Below are positions 1 through 10,654 of a stretch of DNA of 64,000 nt, piece by piece (the stretch's first letter is position 1; the number at the start of each line of letters is the position of its first letter). The position numbers were made by a program, and so were the translations under genes. The stretch covers positions 124,001-188,000 of the forward strand of contig NZ_LMLP01000021.1 in assembly GCF_001421965.1 (NCBI RefSeq). Direction: 5' to 3'. A model generated the notes under the pieces. It was given only the letters and a program-made list of their open reading frames with translations. It searched no databases and was not told the DNA's origin. This stretch comes from Sphingomonas sp. Leaf67 (lineage in GTDB: Bacteria; Pseudomonadota; Alphaproteobacteria; Sphingomonadales; Sphingomonadaceae).

Positions 1-1164
1 GGTGGAAGCCGGCGGGGTAAGGCCGGTTTCGGCCCGGCGCGCGCGCGACGGACGCGACAGCCAGCGCCGGACCGGAACGTCGTATAGCCGGAGACAGAGC
101 AGCGCGACGGCGAGGCAGGCGACGAACACGGCAAGTCCGATCAAACTGGTCGCGACGATCGGCGGGTGGCGCTGGTCGACCCAGTCCGCGTAGAGCGTCA
201 CGACCGGATAATGGGTGATGTAGAGCGGGTAGGACAGGTCGCCCAGAAAGCGGGTGGCCTGTCCGGAGCGGCCGGCGGCCCTGCCGCTGCTCGCGCCGAG
301 TATGACGATCAGCGGGAATAGCAGCAGGACGCAGCCAGCCTCGTACAGGCCGTTGAGCCAGAGCCGGTCGGTGCCGCCGATCCTCGGCATCGCCAGCGCG
401 ACCATCAGCAGCGCCGCGGCGATGGGAAAGCCGTGGCGGACGGTCAGCGCGCAGCCGCTGCGGCGCAGGAGGATGCCCGCGAAAAAAGGGAACATGACCC
501 GGGTCAGCCCGACATGCACGCCCCACCCGTCGAACGCCCAGCCGCCGACCATCTCGCCATGCGGGCCGAACACGGCGAGGTGAAATACCGCCAGCGCCGA
601 CAGGGCGACCAGCAGCCCCAATGCCCGATCGGAGGCGTTGCGCACGCCTGCGGCATAGGCGGCATAGGCGATATATTCGTAGAATAGCGACCACGCCGCC
701 CCGTTGAGCGGATAGAGTGCCGCGCCTCCTTGCAAGCCGGCATGGGGCGCGAGCGGGATCATCGCCACGCCCAGCAGCAGGATCCCGAGGACGCGCGGGG
801 GCGATATGGCTTCGGTCGCGGACGATGCACCGGACAGAAGCAGCGCCGCGCCGATCACGCTGCCCATCGCCACCATCGGCTGTAGCCGGATCAGACGCCG
901 GCGCCAGAAGTCGGCGACCGACATGCTTTCCCAGCGATGGTCATAGGCGTGTGAAAGGACGAAGCCCGACAGGAGGAAGAAGAAGTCGACGGCTAGATAG
1001 CCGTGGTTGACGATCTGCCGCTGCACGTCGCCGCGCGCATGTGCCTGAAACAGATGGAAGGCGACCACCAATAGCGCCGCGATGCCGCGCAGACCGTCGA
1101 GCGCGGGGTAATGCGCGGTCAAGGGTCGGTCGTGGGAGATCGCGGTGGCGGGGGCAGCGGTCAT
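1..1164 (-). CDS. Acyltransferase 3 (OafA/YrhL-like) membrane protein, C-terminus cut by window edge
   Basis: The reading frame opens at an ATG at 1164 and stays open past position 1, so the C-terminus lies outside the window. The N-terminus reads HYPALDGLRGIAALLVVAFH, the classic start of the acyltransferase-3 family, with the conserved LDGLRGIAA segment and the histidine at the end of the first membrane helix. FFFLLSGFVLSHAY follows at about residues 62-75. At least eight hydrophobic segments follow. Family members O-acylate exopolysaccharide, lipopolysaccharide or other glycans at the inner membrane. The substrate cannot be told from the sequence. About 388 residues are visible, close to full family length. 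Confidence 0.85.
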   Translation of the reverse strand, partial: MTAAPATAISHDRPLTAHYPALDGLRGIAALLVVAFHLFQAHARGDVQRQIVNHGYLAVDFFFLLSGFVLSHAYDHRWESMSVADFWRRRLIRLQPMVAMGSVIGAALLLSGASSATEAISPPRVLGILLLGVAMIPLAPHAGLQGGAALYPLNGAAWSLFYEYIAYAAYAAGVRNASDRALGLLVALSALAVFHLAVFGPHGEMVGGWAFDGWGVHVGLTRVMFPFFAGILLRRSGCALTVRHGFPIAAALLMVALAMPRIGGTDRLWLNGLYEAGCVLLLFPLIVILGASSGRAAGRSGQATRFLGDLSYPLYITHYPVVTLYADWVDQRHPPIVATSLIGLAVFVACLAVALLCLRLYDVPVRRWLSRPSRARRAETGLTPPAST

Positions 1165-1218
1165 CGCCGTCGTCGTACCCGACAGGTGCTAATATTTGAT
1201 ATGTTGGCAGAAAATGCG

Positions 1219-1255
1219 AAAAGGCCGGGAAGGGGGTGTCCCTTCCCGGCCTTTT
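1219..1255 (-). terminator. Rho-independent terminator after groEL
   Basis: A perfect 15-bp stem (AAAAGGCCGGGAAGG pairing with CCTTCCCGGCCTTTT) with a 7-base loop lies about 110 bp beyond the groEL stop. It is flanked by A/T tracts on both sides, so it could work in both directions and also separate groEL from the acyltransferase gene. Confidence 0.8.
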
Positions 1256-1363
1256 CTCTGGGGTCTGGCACCGGCAAAGCCGGTGCCCGTCGGTCGGGTG
1301 CCTTGGCACCCGCCGGCCTTTCCGATTTTGTGTCCGGGGGAGCGTGGCTCCCCCGGTCCAAAA

Positions 1364-3031
<1,668 letters not shown>

Positions 3032-3089
3032 TCAAAAGTCACAAAGGTCACACTCGCCATGCAAGTGCGACCGGATCAGGATCGGTCGC

Positions 3090-3377
3090 TCAGCCAACGA
3101 TGCCGAGAATGTCCGATTCCTTCATAATGAGCAGGTCTTCGCCGTTCACCTTGACCTCAGTGCCCGACCACTTGCCGAACAGGATGCGGTCGCCGGCCTT
3201 GACGTCGAGCGGCGTGATCGTGCCGGTTTCGGTGCGTGCGCCGGTGCCGGCGGCGACGACTTCGCCTTCCTGCGGCTTTTCCTTGGCGGTGTCGGGGATG
3301 ATGATCCCGCCGAGCGTCTTTTCCTCGGCCTCGACGCGGCGGACGAGCACGCGGTCGTGCAGCGGACGGAAGTTCAT
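3090..3377 (-). CDS. groES: 10-kDa co-chaperonin GroES
   Basis: The 95-residue product, [20 protein letters not shown], is full length and shows the mobile loop ([20 protein letters not shown]) and the C-terminal KESDILGIV. It caps the GroEL ring. The start at 3377 is fixed by homology; a longer frame upstream is not chaperonin-like. groES is the first gene of the operon, with a CIRCE operator just upstream, so HrcA repression with heat-shock induction is expected. Confidence 0.98.
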   Translation of the reverse strand: MNFRPLHDRVLVRRVEAEEKTLGGIIIPDTAKEKPQEGEVVAAGTGARTETGTITPLDVKAGDRILFGKWSGTEVKVNGEDLLIMKESDILGIVG

Positions 3378-3413
3378 GCGCGGTTCCCTTTGATTGGTAA
3401 TACGAAACTGGTC

Positions 3414-3440
3414 CTGGCACTCACCGTTCGGGAGTGCCAG
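3414..3440 (-). promoter_or_regulatory. CIRCE operator (HrcA-binding site) upstream of groESL
   Basis: The inverted repeat CTGGCACTC-N9-GAGTGCCAG has exactly nine bases between the arms. It matches the CIRCE consensus TTAGCACTC-N9-GAGTGCTAA except in the outermost bases. It lies about 37-63 bp upstream of the groES start codon. HrcA is the known ligand of this element; hrcA itself is not in the window. Confidence 0.92.
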
Positions 3441-3516
3441 CAGCAGGGATATGTGGAGCCGTTCACCCAGCGTCAAGCAGGGCCGGAACAATTTTGCAGG
3501 TGATACGTGGCCCCTG

Positions 3517-4908
3517 TCAGACGGGTCGAACCAGCCCCAGCCGTTCGCGCCGGCGCCAGCGGTCGACCAGCAGCAGCGCAACCGCCAGCAATCCCAGCGC
3601 GAGGCCGATCCATACCCCGACCCCGGCCAGATCGGTCCAGAAGCCGAGCACGACCGAGGCGGTGAAGCCGACGCCCCAATAGCCGACGAACGCGATCACC
3701 ATCGGCACCCGCGTATCCTGAACCCCGCGCAGGACCCCCGCCGCGACTGCCTGCGCACCGTCGGCCAGCTGGAAGATGGCGGCGATGGCGAGATATTGCA
3801 GCGCCAGCGCGACCATCGCCGCATTGGCGGATGCGTCCGGTTCGATATAGATCGACAGGAAAGCACGCGGCGCGATCCATAGCAGCAGCGCGGTGAACCC
3901 CATGAAGCCGGTGCCGACGATCAGCGCCGACCATCCGGCGCGCGCGATCCAGATGCGGTCGCCGGCCCCATAGGCGAGGCCGACGCGGATCGTCGCCGCC
4001 TGCGCGATGCCGAACGGCACCTGGAACAGGAAGGCGGCGATCTGCAACGCGATGGCATGGGCCGCGACCTCGGTCACGCCGATCAGGCCCATCAGGAACC
4101 CGGCGGCGGAGAACAGCGCCCCTTCGAACGTCATCGTCGCCGCGATCGGTAGCCCCAGCACGAAAATTTGGCGCAGGCGGGTCCATTCGCCGCGCCACCA
4201 GTTGCCGAACAGATGGAAGCGCCGCAGCCGGCGATCGGCGAGCAGGACCACCGCATAGGCGATCATCATCGCGATCGCGGTGCTGAGACTGGCCACCGCC
4301 GACCCCTCCAGCCCCAGCGCCGGAAAGCCGAGATTGCCGAACACCAGCAACCAGTTGGCAAGGATCGAGACGCCAAGACCCAGCGCGGTGATGGCCATCG
4401 CCCATCCCGCGCGGCCGAGCGCGGAGGCAGTGATGCGCATCACGTTGCCGGCGAGCGCCGGGATCAACGCCCAGAGCAGAATGTCGAGAAACGCATCGGT
4501 GCGCACGGCGACCCGCGGGTCCTGCCCGGCGAGCAGCAACAGGCTCTCGCCATGGGCAAGGATCGCCATGAACGGCAGGCTGCCCAGCACCGCGATCCAT
4601 GCGCCCATGCGGAACGAGCGTCGCACTTCGCGCACGGCATGGCGACGACGACCGAGTTCGGCGGCGATGATCGGCGCGGCGGCCCCAACCAGTCCCGACA
4701 GGGCGAACAGGATGACGCTGTAGAGATAGACGCCGAGCGTGGCGGCGGCGAGTTCGACCGCGCCCAGCCGCGCCACGAACACCACGTCGACCGCATAGAC
4801 CGCCATCTGCAACAGGTTCGCGCCGACAAGCGGCGCCGCCAGCCGCAACGTCGCGGTCAGTTCGGCACGGGCGCTGGCGGGCGCGGCAGGGGCGGCGGCG
4901 TTGGTCAC
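3517..4908 (-). CDS. MATE family multidrug/cation efflux protein (NorM-like)
   Basis: This is a polytopic inner-membrane antiporter of about 463 residues with about twelve hydrophobic segments. It shows two similar halves typical of the MatE fold ([29 protein letters not shown] near the N-terminus, and [19 protein letters not shown] at mid-protein). MATE proteins expel cationic drugs using Na+ or H+ gradients. The frame is open further upstream, but those residues are encoded by a dispersed palindromic repeat (4970-5064), so the GTG at 4908 ([20 protein letters not shown]) is preferred. No strong ribosome-binding site is seen there. The drug specificity is unknown. Confidence 0.88.
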   Translation of the reverse strand: MTNAAAPAAPASARAELTATLRLAAPLVGANLLQMAVYAVDVVFVARLGAVELAAATLGVYLYSVILFALSGLVGAAAPIIAAELGRRRHAVREVRRSFRMGAWIAVLGSLPFMAILAHGESLLLLAGQDPRVAVRTDAFLDILLWALIPALAGNVMRITASALGRAGWAMAITALGLGVSILANWLLVFGNLGFPALGLEGSAVASLSTAIAMMIAYAVVLLADRRLRRFHLFGNWWRGEWTRLRQIFVLGLPIAATMTFEGALFSAAGFLMGLIGVTEVAAHAIALQIAAFLFQVPFGIAQAATIRVGLAYGAGDRIWIARAGWSALIVGTGFMGFTALLLWIAPRAFLSIYIEPDASANAAMVALALQYLAIAAIFQLADGAQAVAAGVLRGVQDTRVPMVIAFVGYWGVGFTASVVLGFWTDLAGVGVWIGLALGLLAVALLLVDRWRRRERLGLVRPV

Positions 4909-4969
4909 GGGGGGGCGTGTAGTGGTTTTGGCGGGGGGAGGCCAGTTGGGGGCGGGGGGTACTATATTC

Positions 4970-5064
4970 GTCATTCCGGCGCAGGCGGGAATCCATACCC
5001 GCCAACGTTTCGGCGGGGTTCGCACCGGTAGCGTTTATGAACTCCCGCCTTCGCGGGAGCGACG
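4970..5064. repeat. Dispersed palindromic (REP-like) repeat pair
   Basis: The left arm GTCATTCCGGCGCAGGCGGG faces a right arm containing CTCCCGCCTTCGCGGGAG about 50 bp away. The same motif family recurs at 22976-23069. It lies in the spacer between the MATE and TetR genes, which are divergently transcribed. Confidence 0.7.
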
Positions 5065-5126
5065 ATGGAAGCGATGGAGCGTGTCGGGCCGATGACGCCG
5101 CCTCCTTTTCCCGGTAGGACACCGTG

Positions 5127-5708
5127 ATGAACGACGATGCCGAGCCACGGTCGATCCGCGCGCTACGGCGCGATGCCGCCCGTCGGCGCGATGCGCTGAT
5201 CGATGCGGCGGCAACCTGTTTCGCCGAACAGGGCTATGGCGTGCCGCTGGAAACCGTCGCGGCGGCGGCCGGGGTCGGGCGGGCGACGCTGTATCGCAAT
5301 TTCGACGATCGCGAAGCGCTGGCACTGGCGATCTTTTCGCGCGAGGTCGATCGGCTGGCGGTGCTGGTCGACCCGACCCTGCCGATCGCGCAGACGGTCG
5401 CGGCGATGGTGCGGGCGGGGACGGGGGCGTTCTCGCTGTTCGCACGGATTGCCGCCGAACTGCATCTCGACGATGCCAACCGCGCGGCGTTTCAGGCGCT
5501 CGGGGGGCGGCTGGAGGCGATCCTCGCTCCGGCCCTGGTCGCGGCGCAGCGGCGCGGCGAGGTGCGGGACGATGCGACGTCGTGCGATCTGGTGCTGGCG
5601 CTGCGCATGGCCGGCAGTCTGGTGCTGCCGGTCATGAGCGACGATGAAGTCAGCGCGCAGATCGAGACAGGTCTGCGGCTGTTGTTCGCGGGGCTGCGTC
5701 CGCGCTGA
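5127..5708 (+). CDS. TetR/AcrR family transcriptional regulator
   Basis: The protein has about 193 residues. The N-terminal helix-turn-helix is at about residues 15-62 (RRDALIDAAATCFAEQGYGV, then VGRATLYRNFDDREAL), followed by a helical ligand-binding domain. GTG at 5124 or ATG at 5127 can start it; the ATG is preferred. It is divergent from the MATE gene and convergent with the efflux operon, and its 3' end overlaps that of the outer-membrane efflux gene by 59 bp. It probably controls one or both of these efflux systems. The inducer is unknown. Confidence 0.88.
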   Translation: MNDDAEPRSIRALRRDAARRRDALIDAAATCFAEQGYGVPLETVAAAAGVGRATLYRNFDDREALALAIFSREVDRLAVLVDPTLPIAQTVAAMVRAGTGAFSLFARIAAELHLDDANRAAFQALGGRLEAILAPALVAAQRRGEVRDDATSCDLVLALRMAGSLVLPVMSDDEVSAQIETGLRLLFAGLRPR

Positions 5709-7113
5709 CCGGATCGGTCCAGCCGAGCCCCAGCGCCTTGTTCACCGCGATATAGCTTTGGGTCAGCCCGGCGCGCGCCTGTGCGACGGCACTGGCCGCC
5801 GAGACCTGCTGGCGTTCGATATCGAGCTGATCGATCAGCGTGGCGGTGCCGGCGGCGACCCGCTGACGATTGAGCGCGGCGGCGCGGGCGGCGGTCGCCT
5901 CCACCTGCACCAATTGCCCCAGTTGTTGGCGGCGATTGCCGAAGCGCGACAGGGCAGTCTCGGCATCCTGCAACGCGTCGAGCACGGTGCGGCGATAGGT
6001 CGCGTCGGCCTGATCGCGCTGCGCCTCCGACACGCGGGTGGCGGCTTTGGCACGGCCGAAATCGAGGAACGACCAGTTGAGCGACGGCACCGCGAGTGCC
6101 GCCAGATTGCCGAGGTCGAGGATCTTTTCGGGCGACGTGCCGCCAAGGCCGAGCAGCCCGAGAAAGCGGATGCCGGGCAGTTCGCGCGCCTTGCTCACCC
6201 CGATCGCGGCGGTGCCGGCAGCAAGCTGGCGCTCGGCGGCGCGGATGTCGGGGCGGCGGGCGATCAGCGCGGCGGGATCGCCGACCGCGACGCGTTGCGG
6301 CGGCAGCGGCACCGGGGCGGGCTGGGTCAGCGTCGCATCGAGCGTGCCGGGGGTGCGGCCGGTCAGGACCGCCAGCTGGTTCAGATACTCGTCGCGCTGT
6401 GCGGCGAGCGGGATCGCGTCGGCCTGGGTATTCTCAAGCTGCGTCTGGAGCCGTTCGATCGCGAGTCTGGACGCGGTGCCGGCGGCGAAGCGCTGGCGGG
6501 TCAGGTCGAGCTGACGCTGTTGCAGGCGGGTGTTGGCGTCGCTCAAGCCGATGCGGGCCTGTACGTCGCGGAGCGCGACATAGGCCTGCGCGACGGCGGC
6601 CGACAGCGACACCTGCGCATCGGCAAGATCGGCCTGCCGGGCACCGGCGGTCGCCCGCGCCTGTTCGACCGTGCGGCGGCCGCCGCCGAACAGGTCGGCT
6701 TCCCACGACGCATTTATTCCGAGATTGTAGAAGCTGGCGCTAGTGCCACCCGCATCCGGCTGGATCGGCGGCAGTTCGGCAACGATCGCGGTGCCGTTGG
6801 CGCTGGCGCTGGGCAGTTGGCCGATGCGCTGCTGGGTCAGCCGCGCCTGCGCCTCGCGCAGGCGGGCGGTGGCGAGATCGATGGTCGGGCTTTGGGTCAG
6901 GGCATCGTCGACCAGCCGGGTGAGCAGCGGGTCGTTCAGCCCTTCCCACCAGCGGGCAAGGCCGGGGGCGGGCGTCAGTGCCGCATCGGTCGCGCGGACA
7001 AAGCCGCTGCGCCCGCTGGCGTCCGATACGGTTGCCGGCGGACCGGCATAGTTCGGGCCGACGGTGCAGGCACCGAGCAGCAACAGGGCGAACAGGGGAA
7101 GGGATCGGGTCAT
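5650..7113 (-). CDS. Efflux outer-membrane lipoprotein, NodT/OprM (TolC) family
   Basis: The product has 487 residues. It begins MTRSLPLFALLLLGACTVGP, a lipoprotein signal with lipobox LLGAC, so it is probably acylated at that cysteine. It contains two outer-membrane efflux repeats (around LVDDALTQSPTIDLATARLREAQ and FLDFGRAKAATRVSEAQRDQADATYRRTV). It would form the trimeric exit duct for the adjacent HlyD/MFS pump. It is the last gene of the operon and its start overlaps the MFS stop by one base (TGATG), implying translational coupling. Confidence 0.9.
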   Translation of the reverse strand: MTRSLPLFALLLLGACTVGPNYAGPPATVSDASGRSGFVRATDAALTPAPGLARWWEGLNDPLLTRLVDDALTQSPTIDLATARLREAQARLTQQRIGQLPSASANGTAIVAELPPIQPDAGGTSASFYNLGINASWEADLFGGGRRTVEQARATAGARQADLADAQVSLSAAVAQAYVALRDVQARIGLSDANTRLQQRQLDLTRQRFAAGTASRLAIERLQTQLENTQADAIPLAAQRDEYLNQLAVLTGRTPGTLDATLTQPAPVPLPPQRVAVGDPAALIARRPDIRAAERQLAAGTAAIGVSKARELPGIRFLGLLGLGGTSPEKILDLGNLAALAVPSLNWSFLDFGRAKAATRVSEAQRDQADATYRRTVLDALQDAETALSRFGNRRQQLGQLVQVEATAARAAALNRQRVAAGTATLIDQLDIERQQVSAASAVAQARAGLTQSYIAVNKALGLGWTDPVSADAAPRTTAADLSRSAR

Positions 7114-8669
7114 CAGTGCACCGTTACCGGTTCGGCACCCGTGGGCAGCGGGCGCAGGAACAGGACCAGCGGCAGGACGGCGAGTGCGCCGACGCCCATG
7201 ATCCAGAAGATGTCGTTGTAGGTCATGGTCAGCGCCTGCTGCGCGATCTGTTGCGACAGGAGCCGCAGACCGGCGCGCTGGTCGCCGGCCGCCTGACCGA
7301 GGCCGGTGACATAGGATTGCACCGCCGGGCTGTTGGCGTTCAGCGTTTCCTCGATGCGGCGCGAATGAAAATACATCCGCTGATCCTGCAGGATCGAGAT
7401 GCCGGCCAGCGCGAAGCTGCCGCCCAGATTGCGCATCGCGTTGAACAGGCCCGACGCATCGCCGGCATCCTCGGGCGGGACCGAGCGGACACAGGCCTGG
7501 CTCAGGAACAGCATCGCTAGAATCTGCCCGACACCGCGCATCAACTGCGACACGGTGAAGTCGGGGCCGGAGGATTGCGCGGTCAGGTTCGCGTCGAGCA
7601 GCGCCGACGTGCCCATGATGAGCAGCCCGGCCGATACCGCGATGCGGATATCGACGCGTTTGAGCAGGATCGGGACCATCGTCATCAGGATCAGGCTGGG
7701 GATGCCCGACAGCAGCACGACCTTGCCCGCCTGCAACGCATTGTAATCGGCCAGCGCCGCAAGGAATTGCGGAATGGCGTAGCTGGTGCCGTAGAGGACG
7801 ACGCCGAGCACCACGCCCATCAGCGCGACCGACCCGAATTGCCGGTCGAGCAGCAGCTTCAGCTTGATGATCGGGCGTTGCGACGTCGCCTGCCCATAGA
7901 ACAGCAGGCCGAAGCCGATGGCGGTGATGAACGCCATCCAGCGGATCAGTTCGGAATCGAACCATTGTTCGCGCTGCCCGTCCTCAAGGAACACCGTCAG
8001 TCCGCCAAGACCCAGCGCCAGCCCGGCGATGCCGAACCAGTCGGCCTGCCGGAACAGTTCCAGCTTCGATTTCTCGTGCGGCAACCCGACCAACAGCAGG
8101 GTGATGAGGATCGCGCAGATCGGAATGTTCAGGAAGAACGCATAGTGCCAGCTGATATTCTCGGTCAGCCAGCCGCCGACGAGCGGCCCCAGCACCGGAC
8201 CGAGAATGGCGGTCACGCCGAACACGGCGATGCCGATCGGCTGTTGCGATCGCGGCAGGCGCTGGGCGATGATCGTTTGCGCGGTCGGGATCATCGCCCC
8301 GCCGGTAAAGCCCTGTCCGACCCGGCCGATAATCATCATCGGCAGGGTGGTGGCGATGCCGCAGACGACCGAGAAGATCGTGAACAGCCCGGCGGCGATC
8401 AGCAGGAAGGTGCGCAGGCCCAGCATCCGCTGCAACCAGCCGGCCATCGGGATGATGACGATCTCGGCGACCAGATAGGCGGTGGCGATCCATGTCCCCT
8501 CGGTCCCGCTCGCGCCGATCTCCCCCTGAATGGTTGGCAGAGCCGAATTGACGATTGAGATGTCGAGCGTCGCCATCAGTGCACCGAGATTGCCGGCGAT
8601 CACCGCCAGCCACGCGCTCAGATCGGCACGTTGCGGCGGGGCGGCGGCGGTCATCGCCGCACTGGCCAT
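7113..8669 (-). CDS. emrB: DHA2-family MFS drug transporter (EmrB-like)
   Basis: The 518-residue protein has 14 predicted membrane segments. It carries the DHA2 signature motifs: LDISIVNSALPTIQGEIGAS in TM1 and GPVLGPLVGGWLTENISWHYAFFLNIP (motif C) in TM5. EmrB-type transporters use the proton gradient and work with an EmrA adaptor and a TolC-like duct, all three of which are encoded here in order. The start is one base after the adaptor stop (TGA-C-ATG). The substrate is not predictable. Confidence 0.92.
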   Translation of the reverse strand: MASAAMTAAAPPQRADLSAWLAVIAGNLGALMATLDISIVNSALPTIQGEIGASGTEGTWIATAYLVAEIVIIPMAGWLQRMLGLRTFLLIAAGLFTIFSVVCGIATTLPMMIIGRVGQGFTGGAMIPTAQTIIAQRLPRSQQPIGIAVFGVTAILGPVLGPLVGGWLTENISWHYAFFLNIPICAILITLLLVGLPHEKSKLELFRQADWFGIAGLALGLGGLTVFLEDGQREQWFDSELIRWMAFITAIGFGLLFYGQATSQRPIIKLKLLLDRQFGSVALMGVVLGVVLYGTSYAIPQFLAALADYNALQAGKVVLLSGIPSLILMTMVPILLKRVDIRIAVSAGLLIMGTSALLDANLTAQSSGPDFTVSQLMRGVGQILAMLFLSQACVRSVPPEDAGDASGLFNAMRNLGGSFALAGISILQDQRMYFHSRRIEETLNANSPAVQSYVTGLGQAAGDQRAGLRLLSQQIAQQALTMTYNDIFWIMGVGALAVLPLVLFLRPLPTGAEPVTVH

Positions 8670-8670
8670 G

Positions 8671-9807
8671 TCAGCGGCCCGCCTGCTCGCGAAGCTGCTG
8701 CATTTCGTCGCGGGCCGATCGGGTGTCGACGGTGACGGTCACCGACAGGCCGGGGATCAGCAGGCGGCGGGCGGCGGGCGTCGCCTCGATCGACACGCGG
8801 ACCGGCACGCGCTGCGTGATCTTGGTAAAGTTGCCGGTGGCGTTCTGCGGCGGCAGCAGCGAGAATTGCGCGCCGGTGCCGGGGGCGAGGCTCTCGACCC
8901 GACCCTTCACCACCACGTCGTCGAGCGCGTCGATATGGATCTCGACCGGCTGGCCGGGGCGCATGAGCGCGAGCTGCGTTTCCTTGAAATTGGCGGTGAT
9001 ATACAGCCGATCGAGTGGGACGATCGACATCAGCCGCGTACCGGCCTGAACATATTGGCCGATCGTCACCGTCTTGTCGCCGATCCGCCCGCCGATCGGG
9101 GCGGTCAGTTGGGTCGCGCCGACATCGACGCTGGCGGCGGCGAGCTGGGCGCGGGCGGCCTGTCCCTGCGCGCGGCCCTGCGCGACCTGACTTTCGAGCG
9201 ATCCGACGCGGCGCTGTTGCGCGGCGACGGCGGCCTGCGCGGCGCGGACATTGTCGGCCGACTGGCGCGCGGCGACTTCGAGTTGCGCCAGTTGCTGGCG
9301 GGTTTCGGCACCCGACGCGGCAAGCGGGCGATAGCGTGCGACCTCGGCGGCGTCATAGGCCGCCTTGCTGCGGGCGGCGGCGAGTTGCGCGCGCGCCTGT
9401 TCGATCGCGGCATATTGTTCGTTGATCTGCGCACGGGCGGTATCGGCCTGCGCCCCGGCGACGGCGATCTGCGCCTCGGCCTGCGCCGCCTGTGCGCGCG
9501 CGTCGCGCGGATCGATGCGGACCAGCGGCTGGCCGGCGCGAACGTCCTGATTCTCGGCGACGAGCACCTCGGCGACATAGCCCGATACGCGCGGGGCGAT
9601 GGTCACCATGTCGGCCTGCACCGTCGCGTCGTTGGTGTCCTGCAGATATTTGCCGTGGTCCTGATAGCCGATGTACCACCAGATGCCCGCGACCAGCGCG
9701 ACGAGAAGCACGACGATCAGGATGAGCTTCGCCCGGCCGTTCTTGCGGGTTGGCTTCGCTGATTCCGGTTCGTCTGCGGCAACGGCAATGGGCTGCTGGT
9801 CGGTCAT
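8671..9807 (-). CDS. emrA: HlyD/EmrA family membrane-fusion (adaptor) protein
   Basis: This 378-residue periplasmic adaptor has one N-terminal membrane anchor (about residues 24-46, LILIVVLLVALVAGIWWYIGY). A biotinyl-lipoyl-like domain (VTIAPRVSGYVAEVLVAENQDVRAGQPLVRID), a long alanine/glutamine-rich coiled coil of about 100 residues and a beta-barrel with ITANFKETQLALMRPGQ follow. The start at 9807 (MTDQQPIAV) is preferred over an upstream ATG at 9861, since it fits the family and GGAAC lies upstream. It is the first gene of the three-gene efflux operon. Confidence 0.9.
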   Translation of the reverse strand: MTDQQPIAVAADEPESAKPTRKNGRAKLILIVVLLVALVAGIWWYIGYQDHGKYLQDTNDATVQADMVTIAPRVSGYVAEVLVAENQDVRAGQPLVRIDPRDARAQAAQAEAQIAVAGAQADTARAQINEQYAAIEQARAQLAAARSKAAYDAAEVARYRPLAASGAETRQQLAQLEVAARQSADNVRAAQAAVAAQQRRVGSLESQVAQGRAQGQAARAQLAAASVDVGATQLTAPIGGRIGDKTVTIGQYVQAGTRLMSIVPLDRLYITANFKETQLALMRPGQPVEIHIDALDDVVVKGRVESLAPGTGAQFSLLPPQNATGNFTKITQRVPVRVSIEATPAARRLLIPGLSVTVTVDTRSARDEMQQLREQAGR

Positions 9808-9904
9808 GCGTCGTCGTTCCGATGAGTCGCGGAACGCCCCTCCGTCCGCTGCATCGCACAATAAGCGGGCAAAATGTCCGGTTCAAGACCGAGCGGGAGA
9901 ATCC

Positions 9905-10654
9905 TCACGTCAGGATCGACGGGTCGGCAGTGCGCAGCGTCGCGAGGATGGTCGCGACCAGCAACTGGTCGTCGTTGCGCAGGAAATGCCCGCCGGGCAG
10001 GCCGACGACCTGCGCGCCGCTGCCCCGCAGGGTCGGGCACAGGCTTTCGGTCTCGTCGGTGCCGTAGATGCAGATGACGGGTGCCCAGTGCAGTGCGCGC
10101 ATCGCCGCTTCGGGATGCGCATCGGGCGTGCCGTGATACAGGATGCCGGTCGGGTCGGAGCGGAAGAAGACGGTCTGCGCCGGCACGACGACGTTGATCG
10201 CCGCGACCTTTGCCCGCAGGTCGGCGGGCAGGTCGGGCGCGATCGCCGAGACGATGTCGGCGCCGAACGACTGGCCCATCAGGATCACGCGGTGCGCGCC
10301 GGTCTGCGCCAGCGCGGTACGGATGGCCCCGACGACGATCGCATCGGCCTGTTCGCGGCTGCGGGTCGTGCCGAAATTGACCGGCGAGCTGACCCCGATC
10401 ACCGGAATGCCGTGCGCGGCGAGCGCGGGCACGACCTTGCTGCCCATGCCGAAGCGCAATCCCATGTCACCGGAGAAGTACACGGCGACGACGTCGGGAT
10501 GCTTTTTTCCCTGAAAGAAGCGGATCGACTGGGTATCGATCAGGTGCAGCGCCGGGGCGGCGAGGCCGAGCAGGACCAGCAGCCCGGCAAGGAGTGCGCC
10601 GATGCCGATCCGGCGGCGCAGGCGGGTGCGGCGGGCGAGGGGCGACAGGCTCAT
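9905..10654 (-). CDS. acvB: AcvB/VirJ-type alpha/beta hydrolase, probable lysyl-phosphatidylglycerol hydrolase
   Basis: The 249-residue protein has an N-terminal signal anchor (about residues 13-36). A VirJ-domain hydrolase follows: VVAVYFSGDMGLRFGMGSKV, the nucleophile elbow GQSFG in ILMGQSFGADIV, an acidic GTDETES segment and a late histidine in LPGGHFLRND. AcvB/AtvA proteins in rhizobia and Agrobacterium are periplasmic and cleave lysyl-PG; they are encoded beside the lysyl-PG synthase. Here the ATG at 10654 overlaps the mprF stop (ATGA), so both are translated together. The specific activity is inferred from this pairing. Confidence 0.78.
   Translation of the reverse strand: MSLSPLARRTRLRRRIGIGALLAGLLVLLGLAAPALHLIDTQSIRFFQGKKHPDVVAVYFSGDMGLRFGMGSKVVPALAAHGIPVIGVSSPVNFGTTRSREQADAIVVGAIRTALAQTGAHRVILMGQSFGADIVSAIAPDLPADLRAKVAAINVVVPAQTVFFRSDPTGILYHGTPDAHPEAAMRALHWAPVICIYGTDETESLCPTLRGSGAQVVGLPGGHFLRNDDQLLVATILATLRTADPSILT

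Noticed and set aside
4909..5025. N-terminal extension of the MATE protein
   Set aside because: The extra residues are encoded by a dispersed palindromic repeat and do not fit the family; GTG 4908 gives normal length.
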